DNA of 14,982 bases from Pseudomonadota bacterium (GTDB taxonomy: Bacteria; Pseudomonadota; Alphaproteobacteria; Acetobacterales; Acetobacteraceae): positions 1-14,982 of the forward strand of contig JAJXXT010000145.1 of NCBI GenBank assembly GCA_021780935.1. The letters run 5' to 3'. The notes under the pieces are model-generated. The model had not been told where the DNA came from and searched no databases. It saw nothing but the letters and a program-made list of their open reading frames with translations. Shown here one piece after another: positions 1 through 9,947 of this stretch (position 1 is its first letter; the number at the start of each line of letters is the position of its first letter). The translations under genes and the position numbers were made by a program.

Positions 1-1643
1 TCGGCCAGTTGCAGGCTGGCCTCGATCGTCTCCGGCACCGCGTCGAAGGCACCGATCTCGTAGAGATGCGCGGCATGGGCGGCATCGCGCGCCCGGGCCA
101 CGATCCGCAGCCCCGGCCACTCCGCCCGCGCCGCGGTGATCAGCGCATCCGCCGCGCGAGGTGCGTCCAGCGTCACCACCAGCGCCTGCGCCGTATCGAG
201 CCCGAGGCGGCGCAGCAGGTCAAGCCGCGTGATGTCGCCGAAATAGACCGGCTGGCCCAGGCCGCGTTGGCGGCCGACCTGATCGGGATCGCCGTCGATG
301 GCGAGATAGCTCACGCGATGCGCCGCCAGCAGCGCCGCGACCGTCTGCCCGACGCGGCCGAAGCCGGCGATCACCACCCGGCCGGCGGGCGCAGCCGGCG
401 CCGCCTCCGCGCGCAGCGACGGATCCACCGGCACCCGCTCGAAACGCTGCGCGAGGCCGGCGCCGAGCGCGCCGAGGAGGGGAATCCCGGCCATGCTCAG
501 CGCCGCCACCAGCCGGGCGAAATCCGCCTGCGCCGCACTCAGCAACCCGTCCGACGCCGCCAGGGCGAGAATGACGAAGCTGAACTCCCCGCCCGGGCCG
601 AGCAGCAGCCCACTCCGCACGCCCACCCGCCAGGGCTGGCGGAAGGCGCGGGCGGAGACGGCGATGACGGCGAGCTTCAGCCCGACCAGAGCGGCGACCG
701 CGCCCAGCACCGCCAGCGGGTTGGCGACCACCCAGCGGAGATCGAGGCTCATCCCGATGGCGACGAGGAAGACCCCGATCAGCAGGCCCTTGAACGGCTC
801 GATCGTCACCTCGACCTGCCGGCGATACTCGGTCTCGGCCAGAAGCAGCCCGGCGATCAGCGCCCCCATCGCCATCGACAGCCCCGCCGCGGCGGTGGCC
901 AGCGCGGTGGCCACGACGACCAGAAGCGAGGCCGCCATGAACAGCTCCGGGCTGCGCGTGCGCGCCACGCCGCGAAACAGCGGCCGCAGGCCGAGCCGCC
1001 CGAGGGCGACGATCATCGCGACGGCGAACACCGCCTGGCCGACCACGATGCCGAGACGCATCATCCCGACCCCGTCGGACCCGGCCCCGAGCAGCCCGAG
1101 CGCGAACATCACCGGCAGCACGGCGAGATCCTGGAACAGCAGGAGGGCGAAGCTGAGCCGCCCGACCGGGGCGAGCAGGTGCCCGGCCTCGCCCAGCACC
1201 TGGATCACCACCGCCGTCGAGGACATCGCCAGCGCCAGGGCGAGCACGAGGGCCGCGCCCGGCGGCAGGCCGGCGGTGAGCGCGGCGGCGCCGAGCACGG
1301 CGACGGCGGCGAGGAATTGCAGCGTGCCGAGGCCGAACACCAGCCGCGCCATGCCGAGCACGCGCTCGAAGGAGAGCTCGAGCCCGATGGTGAACAACAG
1401 CAGCACCACGCCGAACTCGGCGAAGGGCGCGAAGCGGTCCGGATCGGCGATGGTGACGATGGCGAGCCACGGCACCCGTCCGGCCAGCGCGCCGAGCCCC
1501 GAGGGCCCGACGGCGATGCCGACGAGCATGAAGCCGAGCACCGGGCTGACCCGCAGCCGATGAAACACGGGAATGACCACGGAGGCGGCCGAGAGGATGA
1601 GCAGCGGCTCGCGCAGGGCCTCGGGGTCGATCGCCTGGCTCAC
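1..1643 (-). CDS. Kef-type (CPA2) monovalent cation/proton antiporter with TrkA-N domain, 3' end outside window
   Basis: Inner-membrane cation/H+ antiporter of the CPA2 family, likely exchanging K+ or Na+ for protons. About 547 codons lie in the window and the C-terminus is cut off by the left edge. From roughly residue 10 to 390 the protein is a run of hydrophobic segments with family hallmarks: TIGLELS in the N-terminal third and GPGGEFSFV near residue 350. From about residue 420 a Rossmann fold begins with GFGRVGQ and an acidic end of strand 2 (AIDGDPDQ), the TrkA-N/KefB NAD-binding gating domain. The start is a GTG; no suitable ATG exists and a GGGAGGG ribosome site lies 4 nt upstream. 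It follows the flavoprotein gene by 34 bp, so they are probably co-transcribed. Family is clear; whether it is KefB, KefC or YbaL-like and its ion cannot be told. Confidence 0.88.
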   Translation of the reverse strand, partial: MSQAIDPEALREPLLILSAASVVIPVFHRLRVSPVLGFMLVGIAVGPSGLGALAGRVPWLAIVTIADPDRFAPFAEFGVVLLLFTIGLELSFERVLGMARLVFGLGTLQFLAAVAVLGAAALTAGLPPGAALVLALALAMSSTAVVIQVLGEAGHLLAPVGRLSFALLLFQDLAVLPVMFALGLLGAGSDGVGMMRLGIVVGQAVFAVAMIVALGRLGLRPLFRGVARTRSPELFMAASLLVVVATALATAAAGLSMAMGALIAGLLLAETEYRRQVEVTIEPFKGLLIGVFLVAIGMSLDLRWVVANPLAVLGAVAALVGLKLAVIAVSARAFRQPWRVGVRSGLLLGPGGEFSFVILALAASDGLLSAAQADFARLVAALSMAGIPLLGALGAGLAQRFERVPVDPSLRAEAAPAAPAGRVVIAGFGRVGQTVAALLAAHRVSYLAIDGDPDQVGRQRGLGQPVYFGDITRLDLLRRLGLDTAQALVVTLDAPRAADALITAARAEWPGLRIVARARDAAHAAHLYEIGAFDAVPETIEASLQLA

Positions 1644-1647
1644 CGTG

Positions 1648-1654
1648 CCCTCCC
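1648..1654 (-). promoter_or_regulatory. Ribosome binding site fixing the GTG start of the antiporter
   Basis: On the minus strand GGGAGGG sits 4 nt before the GTG at 1643. It matches the anti-Shine-Dalgarno core well and supports GTG as the true start, since the reading frame lacks a plausible ATG near the N-terminus. Confidence 0.7.
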
Positions 1655-1677
1655 GCCGTCAGCCATCCACGCGACGT

Positions 1678-3216
1678 TCATTCGGCGGTCGGATGGACCT
1701 TCTCGCTCGCCGCGCAGCCGGCGTCGCAGCAGCGCCCGGGCTGGCGGCCCGCTCCATGGGAGGCGCGGCGGGCGTCGGCGGCGATGCCGCGGTCGAGCAG
1801 CCGCTCGACCAGCTCGGCGCGCTCCCAGGTCGGATAGTTGCGCCAGATCTCGCGCTTCATCGCCTCCGGCGAGCCGCCGCCATGCAGCGAGATCACCGAA
1901 TACCAGCCGCCCTGGCTGGAGGCGGTGAGATCCTCCACCAGCCGCGCCAGCTCGACGCGCTGCGCCGCCGGGATGTCGGCCCGCCCGGCGAGCACGGCGG
2001 CGAGCGAGGCCGCCGTCGCCGGGTTGTGATCCTCCTCCGGGCCGGGCAGCGCGACGATCAGCCCGCCGGAAACATAGTGGGCGAGGCGGTGCATGTCGTA
2101 GATCTGATTGGCCAGCAGCAGCTTGCCGATATTGGCGAAGACCGGGTCCGGCATCGCCGACCCCGCCGGATCGGCCTGGCCATAGACCGAGGCGGCGACG
2201 CCACAGGCGAAGAACCCCTCGACGATCTTGATCAGCTCGACCATCGCCTCGCGGATATGGGGCTGGCGGTCGGCGTCGAGCCCGTTCGCCTCGCACATCA
2301 GCGCCCCCGCGCCGATCAGCAGGTCGCCGAAGCCGGCGCGCGCGCCGATGCAGGAATGGCGGTGATGGGTGGCGTAGCTGGTGGTGAGAAACCCGCCCTC
2401 CTCCGCCTCGCCGGCCAGGAACACCCGCTCATCCGGCACGAACACGTCGTCGAAGACGACGACGCCGGTGGACTGGCCATATCGGGCGGAGAATTTCGCC
2501 GCGCCCTCACCCGGTCGCCCGGCGGGGCGGGCGATGATGGTCACGCCCGGCGCGTCGACCGGCACGGCGCAGCAGACCGCGAAATCGCGCTCCGCCTCGG
2601 TCATGCTGCGGCACGGCATGACGAGGAACTCGTGCATGTAGGGTGCGCCGGTGACGATCGCCTTGGTGCCGCGAATGACGATGCCACCGGGCCGGCGTTC
2701 CGTGATGTGGACATACACATCCGGATTGGGCTGGCGGCCCGGACGCAGCGACCGGTCGCCCTTGGCGTCGGTCATCGCCACGCCGAGGGTGAGATCCTCG
2801 GCCTGCACGCGGTCGAGATAGGCCAGGAAGCGGGCGTGATACGCGGTGCCGTGCGCGGCATCGGCGCGCGCGGTGGCCTGGAAGATTGCGTTCAGCGCGT
2901 CGTGGCTGAGATAGCGCTGGGCGCAGCCGGAATGGCGGCAGACCAGGCGCACGGCCTCGAGCTTGGCGAGGAGGTCGTCCCGGTTCTCGTTGACGTGCAG
3001 CATGCGGCTGACGCGCGCGCCGGTGCGCGACTGTGTGGCGGCGAGCAGCGGCGCGCTCTCTGGGCGCAGCGCGAAATCATAGGTGATCCCGACCGCGGCG
3101 ATGCCGGGGGCGAGGCGCGGCTCATCGGCGACACTGGCCACCGCGTCGCCGTCGATGAAGACGCGCGGACGCAGGCGGCGCAGGGACTCGCGATAGTCGG
3201 CGGCAGACATCAGCAT
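1678..3216 (-). CDS. 4-hydroxyphenylacetate 3-hydroxylase (HpaB)/4-hydroxybutyryl-CoA dehydratase (AbfD)-like flavoprotein
   Basis: A 512-residue cytosolic protein of the HpaB/AbfD acyl-CoA-dehydrogenase-fold family. The N-terminus (MLMSAADYRESLR), AMTDAKGDRS near 147-156, GIVIRGTKAIVTG at 178-190, and LHGGGSP at 444-450 all resemble Clostridium AbfD as I recall it, more closely than HpaB hydroxylases. Recalled against AbfD, only part of the [4Fe-4S] site is kept: C98 and H285 match ligands Cys99 and His292, but Y102 and A292 replace Cys103 and Cys299. The catalytic Tyr296 and Glu455 positions are C289 and I442. Flavin-contact T189 is kept. It is therefore probably not a working dehydratase; a flavin-dependent oxygenase or another acyl-CoA reaction is possible. 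The tail carries CCDAGC at 496-501. A GGGGAG site 8 nt upstream supports ATG at 3216; a second ATG lies at 3210. It lies 27 bp after ppa1. Confidence 0.85.
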   Translation of the reverse strand: MLMSAADYRESLRRLRPRVFIDGDAVASVADEPRLAPGIAAVGITYDFALRPESAPLLAATQSRTGARVSRMLHVNENRDDLLAKLEAVRLVCRHSGCAQRYLSHDALNAIFQATARADAAHGTAYHARFLAYLDRVQAEDLTLGVAMTDAKGDRSLRPGRQPNPDVYVHITERRPGGIVIRGTKAIVTGAPYMHEFLVMPCRSMTEAERDFAVCCAVPVDAPGVTIIARPAGRPGEGAAKFSARYGQSTGVVVFDDVFVPDERVFLAGEAEEGGFLTTSYATHHRHSCIGARAGFGDLLIGAGALMCEANGLDADRQPHIREAMVELIKIVEGFFACGVAASVYGQADPAGSAMPDPVFANIGKLLLANQIYDMHRLAHYVSGGLIVALPGPEEDHNPATAASLAAVLAGRADIPAAQRVELARLVEDLTASSQGGWYSVISLHGGGSPEAMKREIWRNYPTWERAELVERLLDRGIAADARRASHGAGRQPGRCCDAGCAASEKVHPTAE

Positions 3217-3243
3217 CGATCGCTCTCCCCGCGCCCCGCCGCC

Positions 3244-3771
3244 TCAGGCCGGCTTGCCGGCGACGATGGCCCCGAGGATGTAGCGCTCCGCCGCCTCGCG
3301 GTCGCCCCAGCCCGAGAGCTTCACCCACTTGCCCTGCTCGAGGTCCTTGTAGCGGGTGAAGAAATGCTCGATCGCCTGGCGCGTGATCTCCGGCAGCTCG
3401 GCGACGGTGGCGATATGGCTGTGCTGCGGGTGGATCTTGTCGTGCGGGACGCAGACCACCTTCTCATCCGGCCCGGCCTCGTCCTCCATGTGCAGCACGC
3501 CGATCGGGCGCGAGCGGATCACCGCGCCGGGAACCACCTGCGAGGGGACCAGGACGAGCGCATCCACCGGGTCGCCATCGGCGGCGAGGGTTCCGGGAAT
3601 GAAGCCGTAAGCGGCCGGATAGGCCGTCGGCGTGAACAGGAACCGGTCCACCACCACCGCGCCGGAGACCTTGTCCACCTCGTATTTCACCGACGATCCC
3701 TGCGGAATCTCGATGACCACGTTGATGTCCTGCGGCGGGCTGTTCCCGGTCGAGATCTTGGCGACATCCAT
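3244..3771 (-). CDS. ppa: Inorganic pyrophosphatase, family I (copy 1)
   Basis: Cytosolic Mg2+-dependent hydrolysis of pyrophosphate to phosphate, which pulls biosynthetic reactions forward. The 175 residues match the usual bacterial length (E. coli 176). The family signature DGDPVDA is present, as are KYEVDK (Lys/Glu of the active site), VVDRF (Arg), YGFIP (Tyr), MEDEAGPDEK (the second Asp pair and Lys) and RYKDLEQGKW. The reading frame is open up to 3867, but homology starts at MDVAKI, matching MNVSKI of copy 2, so ATG 3771 is chosen. It lies just after the hppA terminator, so it should have its own promoter between 3772 and 3847; a weak TTGTTT-N17-CATGAT is visible there but overlaps the terminator U-tract. 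It is first in an apparent operon with the flavoprotein and antiporter. Confidence 0.96.
   Translation of the reverse strand: MDVAKISTGNSPPQDINVVIEIPQGSSVKYEVDKVSGAVVVDRFLFTPTAYPAAYGFIPGTLAADGDPVDALVLVPSQVVPGAVIRSRPIGVLHMEDEAGPDEKVVCVPHDKIHPQHSHIATVAELPEITRQAIEHFFTRYKDLEQGKWVKLSGWGDREAAERYILGAIVAGKPA
3336..3390. repeat. 55-bp exact direct repeat, copy in ppa1 (partner 6263-6317)
   Basis: This stretch is identical over 55 bases to 6263-6317 in ppa copy 2. It codes for the conserved segment [18 protein letters not shown], minus its last residue or so. The rest of the two genes differs at the usual silent and replacement sites, so this is the longest perfect match between them that I see. Confidence 0.9.
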
Positions 3772-3840
3772 CCTGACGTGCTCCGTCTGACGCGCCGGCC
3801 GAACGCACGGCGGTACCATCATGTCGGAAGCGGGGCGCGA

Positions 3841-3875
3841 AAACAAAGGCCCCGGATGCAGCCGCATCCGGGGCC
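3841..3875 (-). terminator. Rho-independent terminator of hppA
   Basis: On the minus strand a perfect 12-bp stem GGCCCCGGATGC / GCATCCGGGGCC with a 4-nt GGCT loop is followed at once by TTTGTTTT. It begins 25 nt after the hppA stop codon. The stem is GC-rich and the U-tract directly abuts it, the textbook intrinsic terminator layout. It separates hppA from ppa copy 1. Confidence 0.9.
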
Positions 3876-3900
3876 CATCGCGACCGCGCGGCCGTCGTCC

Positions 3901-5997
<2,097 letters not shown>

Positions 5998-6133
5998 CCC
6001 GGAGGTTTCCTTTTGGACTGGACGGCGATTCGAGGACGTGCGCTCAGCCGAGGCAAAGCGGCGCGGAAAATGGCAGAACCATCCCGCACAGGCAACGGCA
6101 CCCGGCGCCGGATGGCCGATTTCCCTCCGCTGT

Positions 6134-6165
6134 GGCCGCGGCGCCGCTACTCGGCGGCCGCGGCC
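6134..6165 (-). other. GC-rich hairpin spanning the ppa copy 2 stop codon
   Basis: GGCCGCGGCCGCCG on the minus strand can pair with CGGCGCCGCGGCC across a 5-nt loop that includes the TAG stop of ppa copy 2, with one bulged base. No T-run follows, so it is not a standard intrinsic terminator. It may slow readthrough into hppA or protect the message 3' end; it could also be a by-product of high GC. Confidence 0.35.
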
Positions 6166-6713
6166 AGATAATCGCCGGGCCGCGCGCGGCGGATGCAGGC
6201 CAGCACCAGCGCCTCCGCGTCCACGCGCTCGCCCCAGCCCAGCACCTTCACCCACTTGCCCCGCTCGAGGTCCTTGTAGCGGGTGAAGAAATGCTCGATC
6301 GCCTGGCGCGTGATCTCGGGCAGGTCGCCGATTTCGGCGACATCGGCGTGCTGCGGGTGGATGCGGTCGTGCGGCACGCAGATGATCTTCTCGTCGCGCC
6401 CCGCCTCGTCCTCCATCAGCAGGACGCCGATCGGCCGGGCGCGCACCACCGCGCCCGGAACGAGCTGGCTCGGCAGCACCTGGTTCGGCAGCAGCACCAG
6501 CGCATCGGCCGGGTCGCCATCCTCGGCCAGCGTGCCGGGAATGAAGCCGTAGGCGGCCGGATAGGCCATCGGCGTGAACAGGAACCGGTCGACGACGACC
6601 GCACCGGACTCCTTGTCGATCTCGTACTTGACCGCCGACCCCTGCGGAATCTCGATGACGACGTTGATGTCCGCAGGCGGCAGCCGGCCCGCCGCGATCT
6701 TGCTGACGTTCAT
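6147..6713 (-). CDS. ppa: Inorganic pyrophosphatase, family I (copy 2)
   Basis: A second soluble pyrophosphatase, 188 residues, roughly 75-80% identical to copy 1 by eye over its first 150 residues. All catalytic motifs are kept: [43 protein letters not shown]. It differs from copy 1 in a five-residue insertion, [11 protein letters not shown] in place of SQVVPG, and in a divergent, Ala-rich C-terminal tail (from about residue 160). The start ATG 6713 has AAAGGA 5 nt upstream. A TTGGCA-N17-TATACA promoter lies 38 nt further on, with a palindrome between. It is first in line with hppA, which follows after 149 bp. Both copies look intact, so recent loss of either is not indicated. Confidence 0.95.
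   Translation of the reverse strand: MNVSKIAAGRLPPADINVVIEIPQGSAVKYEIDKESGAVVVDRFLFTPMAYPAAYGFIPGTLAEDGDPADALVLLPNQVLPSQLVPGAVVRARPIGVLLMEDEAGRDEKIICVPHDRIHPQHADVAEIGDLPEITRQAIEHFFTRYKDLERGKWVKVLGWGERVDAEALVLACIRRARPGDYLAAAAE
6263..6317. repeat. 55-bp exact direct repeat, copy in ppa2 (partner 3336-3390)
   Basis: Partner of the identical 55-base stretch in ppa copy 1. The two copies are in the same orientation and about 2.9 kb apart, with hppA between them. Confidence 0.9.
6465..6494. repeat. 15-bp tandem duplication inside ppa copy 2
   Basis: CTGGCTCGGCAGCAC is followed directly by CTGGTTCGGCAGCAG, two differences in 15. In frame on the minus strand it gives the pentapeptide pair [10 protein letters not shown], where copy 1 has a single SQVVP. 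This accounts for the five-residue insertion. Confidence 0.8.
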
Positions 6714-6726
6714 GGTGTTCCTTTAT

Positions 6727-6739
6727 GTTGCAGTGCAAC
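6727..6739. promoter_or_regulatory. Perfect 13-bp palindrome in the ppa2 leader, possible operator
   Basis: GTTGCAGTGCAAC is a 6-1-6 perfect inverted repeat. It lies between the predicted -10 element of ppa copy 2 and its ribosome site, at about +5 to +17 of the expected transcript, where a repressor would block transcription. The cognate regulator is unknown. Confidence 0.4.
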
Positions 6740-6750
6740 AAAGCCTGCCC

Positions 6751-6779
6751 TGTATATCCGCCGAGCGCAGCCTTGCCAA
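6751..6779 (-). promoter_or_regulatory. Candidate sigma70 promoter of ppa copy 2
   Basis: On the minus strand TTGGCA (6779-6774), a 17-nt spacer and TATACA (6756-6751) form a good -35/-10 pair: 5 of 6 and 4 of 6 consensus matches. Transcription would start near 6744, giving a leader of about 30 nt before ATG 6713. AT-rich hexamers are rare in this sequence, which adds weight. Confidence 0.6.
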
Positions 6780-6816
6780 GTGCGCGGTTTGCGGGTTCCC
6801 ATGCGCCTCCCGCCAC

Positions 6817-6890
6817 GCGCCCGTAGCTCAACCGGTCAGAGCGGGCCGCTCATAACGGCTTGGTTGCAGGTTCGAGTCCTGCCGGGCGCA
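6817..6890 (+). tRNA. tRNA with CAT anticodon, probably tRNA-Ile2 (lysidine-modified)
   Basis: A complete 74-nt cloverleaf: acceptor GCGCCCG/CGGGCGC, D stem GCTC/GAGC, anticodon stem GGCCG/CGGCT with loop CTCATAA, T stem GCAGG/CCTGC with loop TTCGAGT, discriminator A. The anticodon CAT is at 6851-6853. CAT can be Met, initiator Met or Ile2. The Watson-Crick first acceptor pair argues against initiator. C4-G69 and C5-G68 pairs, and the TTGGT variable region, match E. coli tRNA-Ile2 rather than elongator tRNA-Met, so Ile2 decoding AUA after TilS modification of C34 is favoured. CCA is not encoded. It is divergent from ppa copy 2 and upstream of ettA on the same strand. No strong promoter is visible before it. 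Confidence 0.92.
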
Positions 6891-6911
6891 GGCGCGCGGG
6901 CTGCCGCCTGA

Positions 6912-6940
6912 TTGCCGATCGCGTCCTGCCCGCCTATTAG
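6912..6940 (+). promoter_or_regulatory. Candidate promoter for ettA
   Basis: TTGCCG (6912-6917), a 17-nt spacer and TATTAG (6935-6940) give a plausible sigma70 pair, 4 of 6 matches in each box. It lies about 110 bp before the ettA start and 22 bp after the tRNA end, so the leader would be roughly 100 nt. The remainder of 6941-7047 shows nothing else recognisable. Confidence 0.4.
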
Positions 6941-7047
6941 AAGCCCGCCTGCCATGACGCGCACCCCGGCGGGCCTGCGCCGGGAGCTGCCGAACCCCAT
7001 CGGCCGGAGCTCCATCGGCGCGGCAGGCGCATCAGCGAGGAACCCGG

Positions 7048-8727
<1,680 letters not shown>

Positions 8728-8756
8728 GCGGTCCGCCCGCGCCCGCGCCGCTGGCC

Positions 8757-9266
8757 ATGCATCCGGCCCGGGTCATCACCACCGGCCGGCTGGTGCTGCG
8801 CCCGGTCGGCTTCGCCGACCTGCCGGACCTCGCGGCGCTGAAGGCCGATCCGCGCGTGTTCGCGATCATGCTGGGCGGCGTGCGCACGCCGGAGCGCACG
8901 GCCGAGGAGCTGGCCGAGGAGATCCGCTTCTGGGGCCAGCATGGCGTCGGGCTGTGGAGCGTGCGGGGACGCGAGAGCGGCGCCTTTCTCGGCATCGCCG
9001 GGGTGATGGAGCGGCCGGACGGGCTCGGGCTAGCGCTGCGCTTCGCGCTGTGGCCGGAGATGCGCGGCCAGGGCCTGGCGCGCGAGGCAGCCGGAGCGGT
9101 GCTGCGCTACGCCCATGACGTGGCCCGCATTCCGCGCATCGTCGCGGTGGCGCGGGAGGACAATTTCGCCTCCCGCACCGTGCTCGGCGGCATTGGCATG
9201 ACCGAATGCGGCCGTTTTACCCGCGACGGGCACGCGATGCTCGTCTATGAGAGCCGCGCCCGCTGA
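8757..9266 (+). CDS. GNAT family N-acetyltransferase (RimJ/RimL-like)
   Basis: Cytosolic acetyl-CoA-dependent acyltransferase of the Acetyltransf_3 type, 169 residues. The N-terminal TGRLVLRPV strand followed by a helix beginning FADLPDLAAL is the usual opening of this subgroup. The acetyl-CoA pyrophosphate loop appears as MRGQGLARE around residues 102-110, and ARIPRIVAVAREDNFASRTVLGG is the usual C-terminal stretch (residues about 122-144). ATG 8757 gives the family N-terminus; the frame runs upstream only through the ettA end in another frame. The gap to ettA is 29 bp, with no clear Shine-Dalgarno, so translation may depend on readthrough from ettA. Substrate unknown: ribosomal protein, other protein, aminoglycoside or small amine are all possible. 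Confidence 0.85.
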   Translation: MHPARVITTGRLVLRPVGFADLPDLAALKADPRVFAIMLGGVRTPERTAEELAEEIRFWGQHGVGLWSVRGRESGAFLGIAGVMERPDGLGLALRFALWPEMRGQGLAREAAGAVLRYAHDVARIPRIVAVAREDNFASRTVLGGIGMTECGRFTRDGHAMLVYESRAR

Positions 9267-9278
9267 TCCCTGCCCGCC

Positions 9279-9308
9279 GTCGTGGTTTCCGCTGTCGTGG
9301 TTTCCGCC
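9279..9308. repeat. 15-bp tandem duplication upstream of pgsA
   Basis: GTCGTGGTTTCCGCT is followed directly by GTCGTGGTTTCCGCC, one difference in 15. It lies in the 72-bp gap between the acetyltransferase and pgsA, 31 bp before the pgsA start. Confidence 0.85.
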
Positions 9309-9338
9309 GGGCACCGAATCCCTTTATCCTGGGGCCCG

Positions 9339-9947
9339 ATGCTGACCAACCTGCCCAACCTCCTGACGCTCTCGCGCATCGCCGCGATCCCGCTCCTGGT
9401 CGCGCTGGTCGCCACCGGGCAGCCATGGGCCGATCTCGCCAGCAGTGTGATCTTCGCCATCGCCGGCATCACCGATTATCTCGACGGCAAGCTGGCGCGC
9501 GAATGGCGGCAGATGTCCGATTTCGGCCGCATGCTGGACCCGATCGCCGACAAGCTCCTGGTCGGCGCAGTGCTGATGATGCTGGTCGGCCGGGCGCGGC
9601 TGTCCGGCCCGGGCCTCTATCCCGCCGTCGTCATCATGCTGCGCGAGATTCTGGTCAGCGGCCTGCGCGAATATCTCGGCAGCGTGCGCGTCGGCCTGCC
9701 GGTGACGCGGCTGGCGAAATGGAAGACCGGCGTTCAGATGGTCGCGCTCGGCACGCTGCTCGCCGGCGACAGCACCGCGGCGCTGCTCGGGCTGGGCCGC
9801 CTGCCGGTGTCGGCGATCGGCGAGGCGCTGCTCTGGATCGCCGCTCTGCTGACATTGGTCACCGGCTGGGACTACCTCACCGCCGGGCTGCGCCATGTCT
9901 CGCCGCCCGCGCGCCAGGCGCCGAGCGGGACCTCGCCAGGCCAGTGA
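9339..9947 (+). CDS. pgsA: CDP-diacylglycerol--glycerol-3-phosphate 3-phosphatidyltransferase
   Basis: Inner-membrane enzyme making phosphatidylglycerol phosphate from CDP-diacylglycerol and glycerol 3-phosphate, the committed step to phosphatidylglycerol and cardiolipin. The 202 residues hold the exact CDP-alcohol phosphotransferase motif: D46-x2-D49-G50-x2-A53-R54-x8-G63-x3-D67-x3-D71. The N-terminus MLTNLPNLLTLSR is characteristic of PgsA, so ATG 9339 is preferred over an in-frame ATG at 9282 that would add 19 unrelated residues. Several hydrophobic helices follow (about 15-45, 72-90, 98-115, 130-185). The last four bases overlap the GTG start of mobB, implying translational coupling. Only a weak ribosome site is visible. 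Confidence 0.95.
   Translation: MLTNLPNLLTLSRIAAIPLLVALVATGQPWADLASSVIFAIAGITDYLDGKLAREWRQMSDFGRMLDPIADKLLVGAVLMMLVGRARLSGPGLYPAVVIMLREILVSGLREYLGSVRVGLPVTRLAKWKTGVQMVALGTLLAGDSTAALLGLGRLPVSAIGEALLWIAALLTLVTGWDYLTAGLRHVSPPARQAPSGTSPGQ

Noticed and set aside
220..1470. Minus-strand open frame of 416 codons starting with ATG in the antiporter region
   Set aside because: It is out of frame with the antiporter, whose translation gives clear membrane helices and a Rossmann fold; this frame is Arg/Gly/Ala-rich low-complexity sequence.
6817..6890. tRNA gene as a possible integration site
   Set aside because: No integrase, no repeated tRNA 3' fragment and no foreign-looking genes occur on either side.
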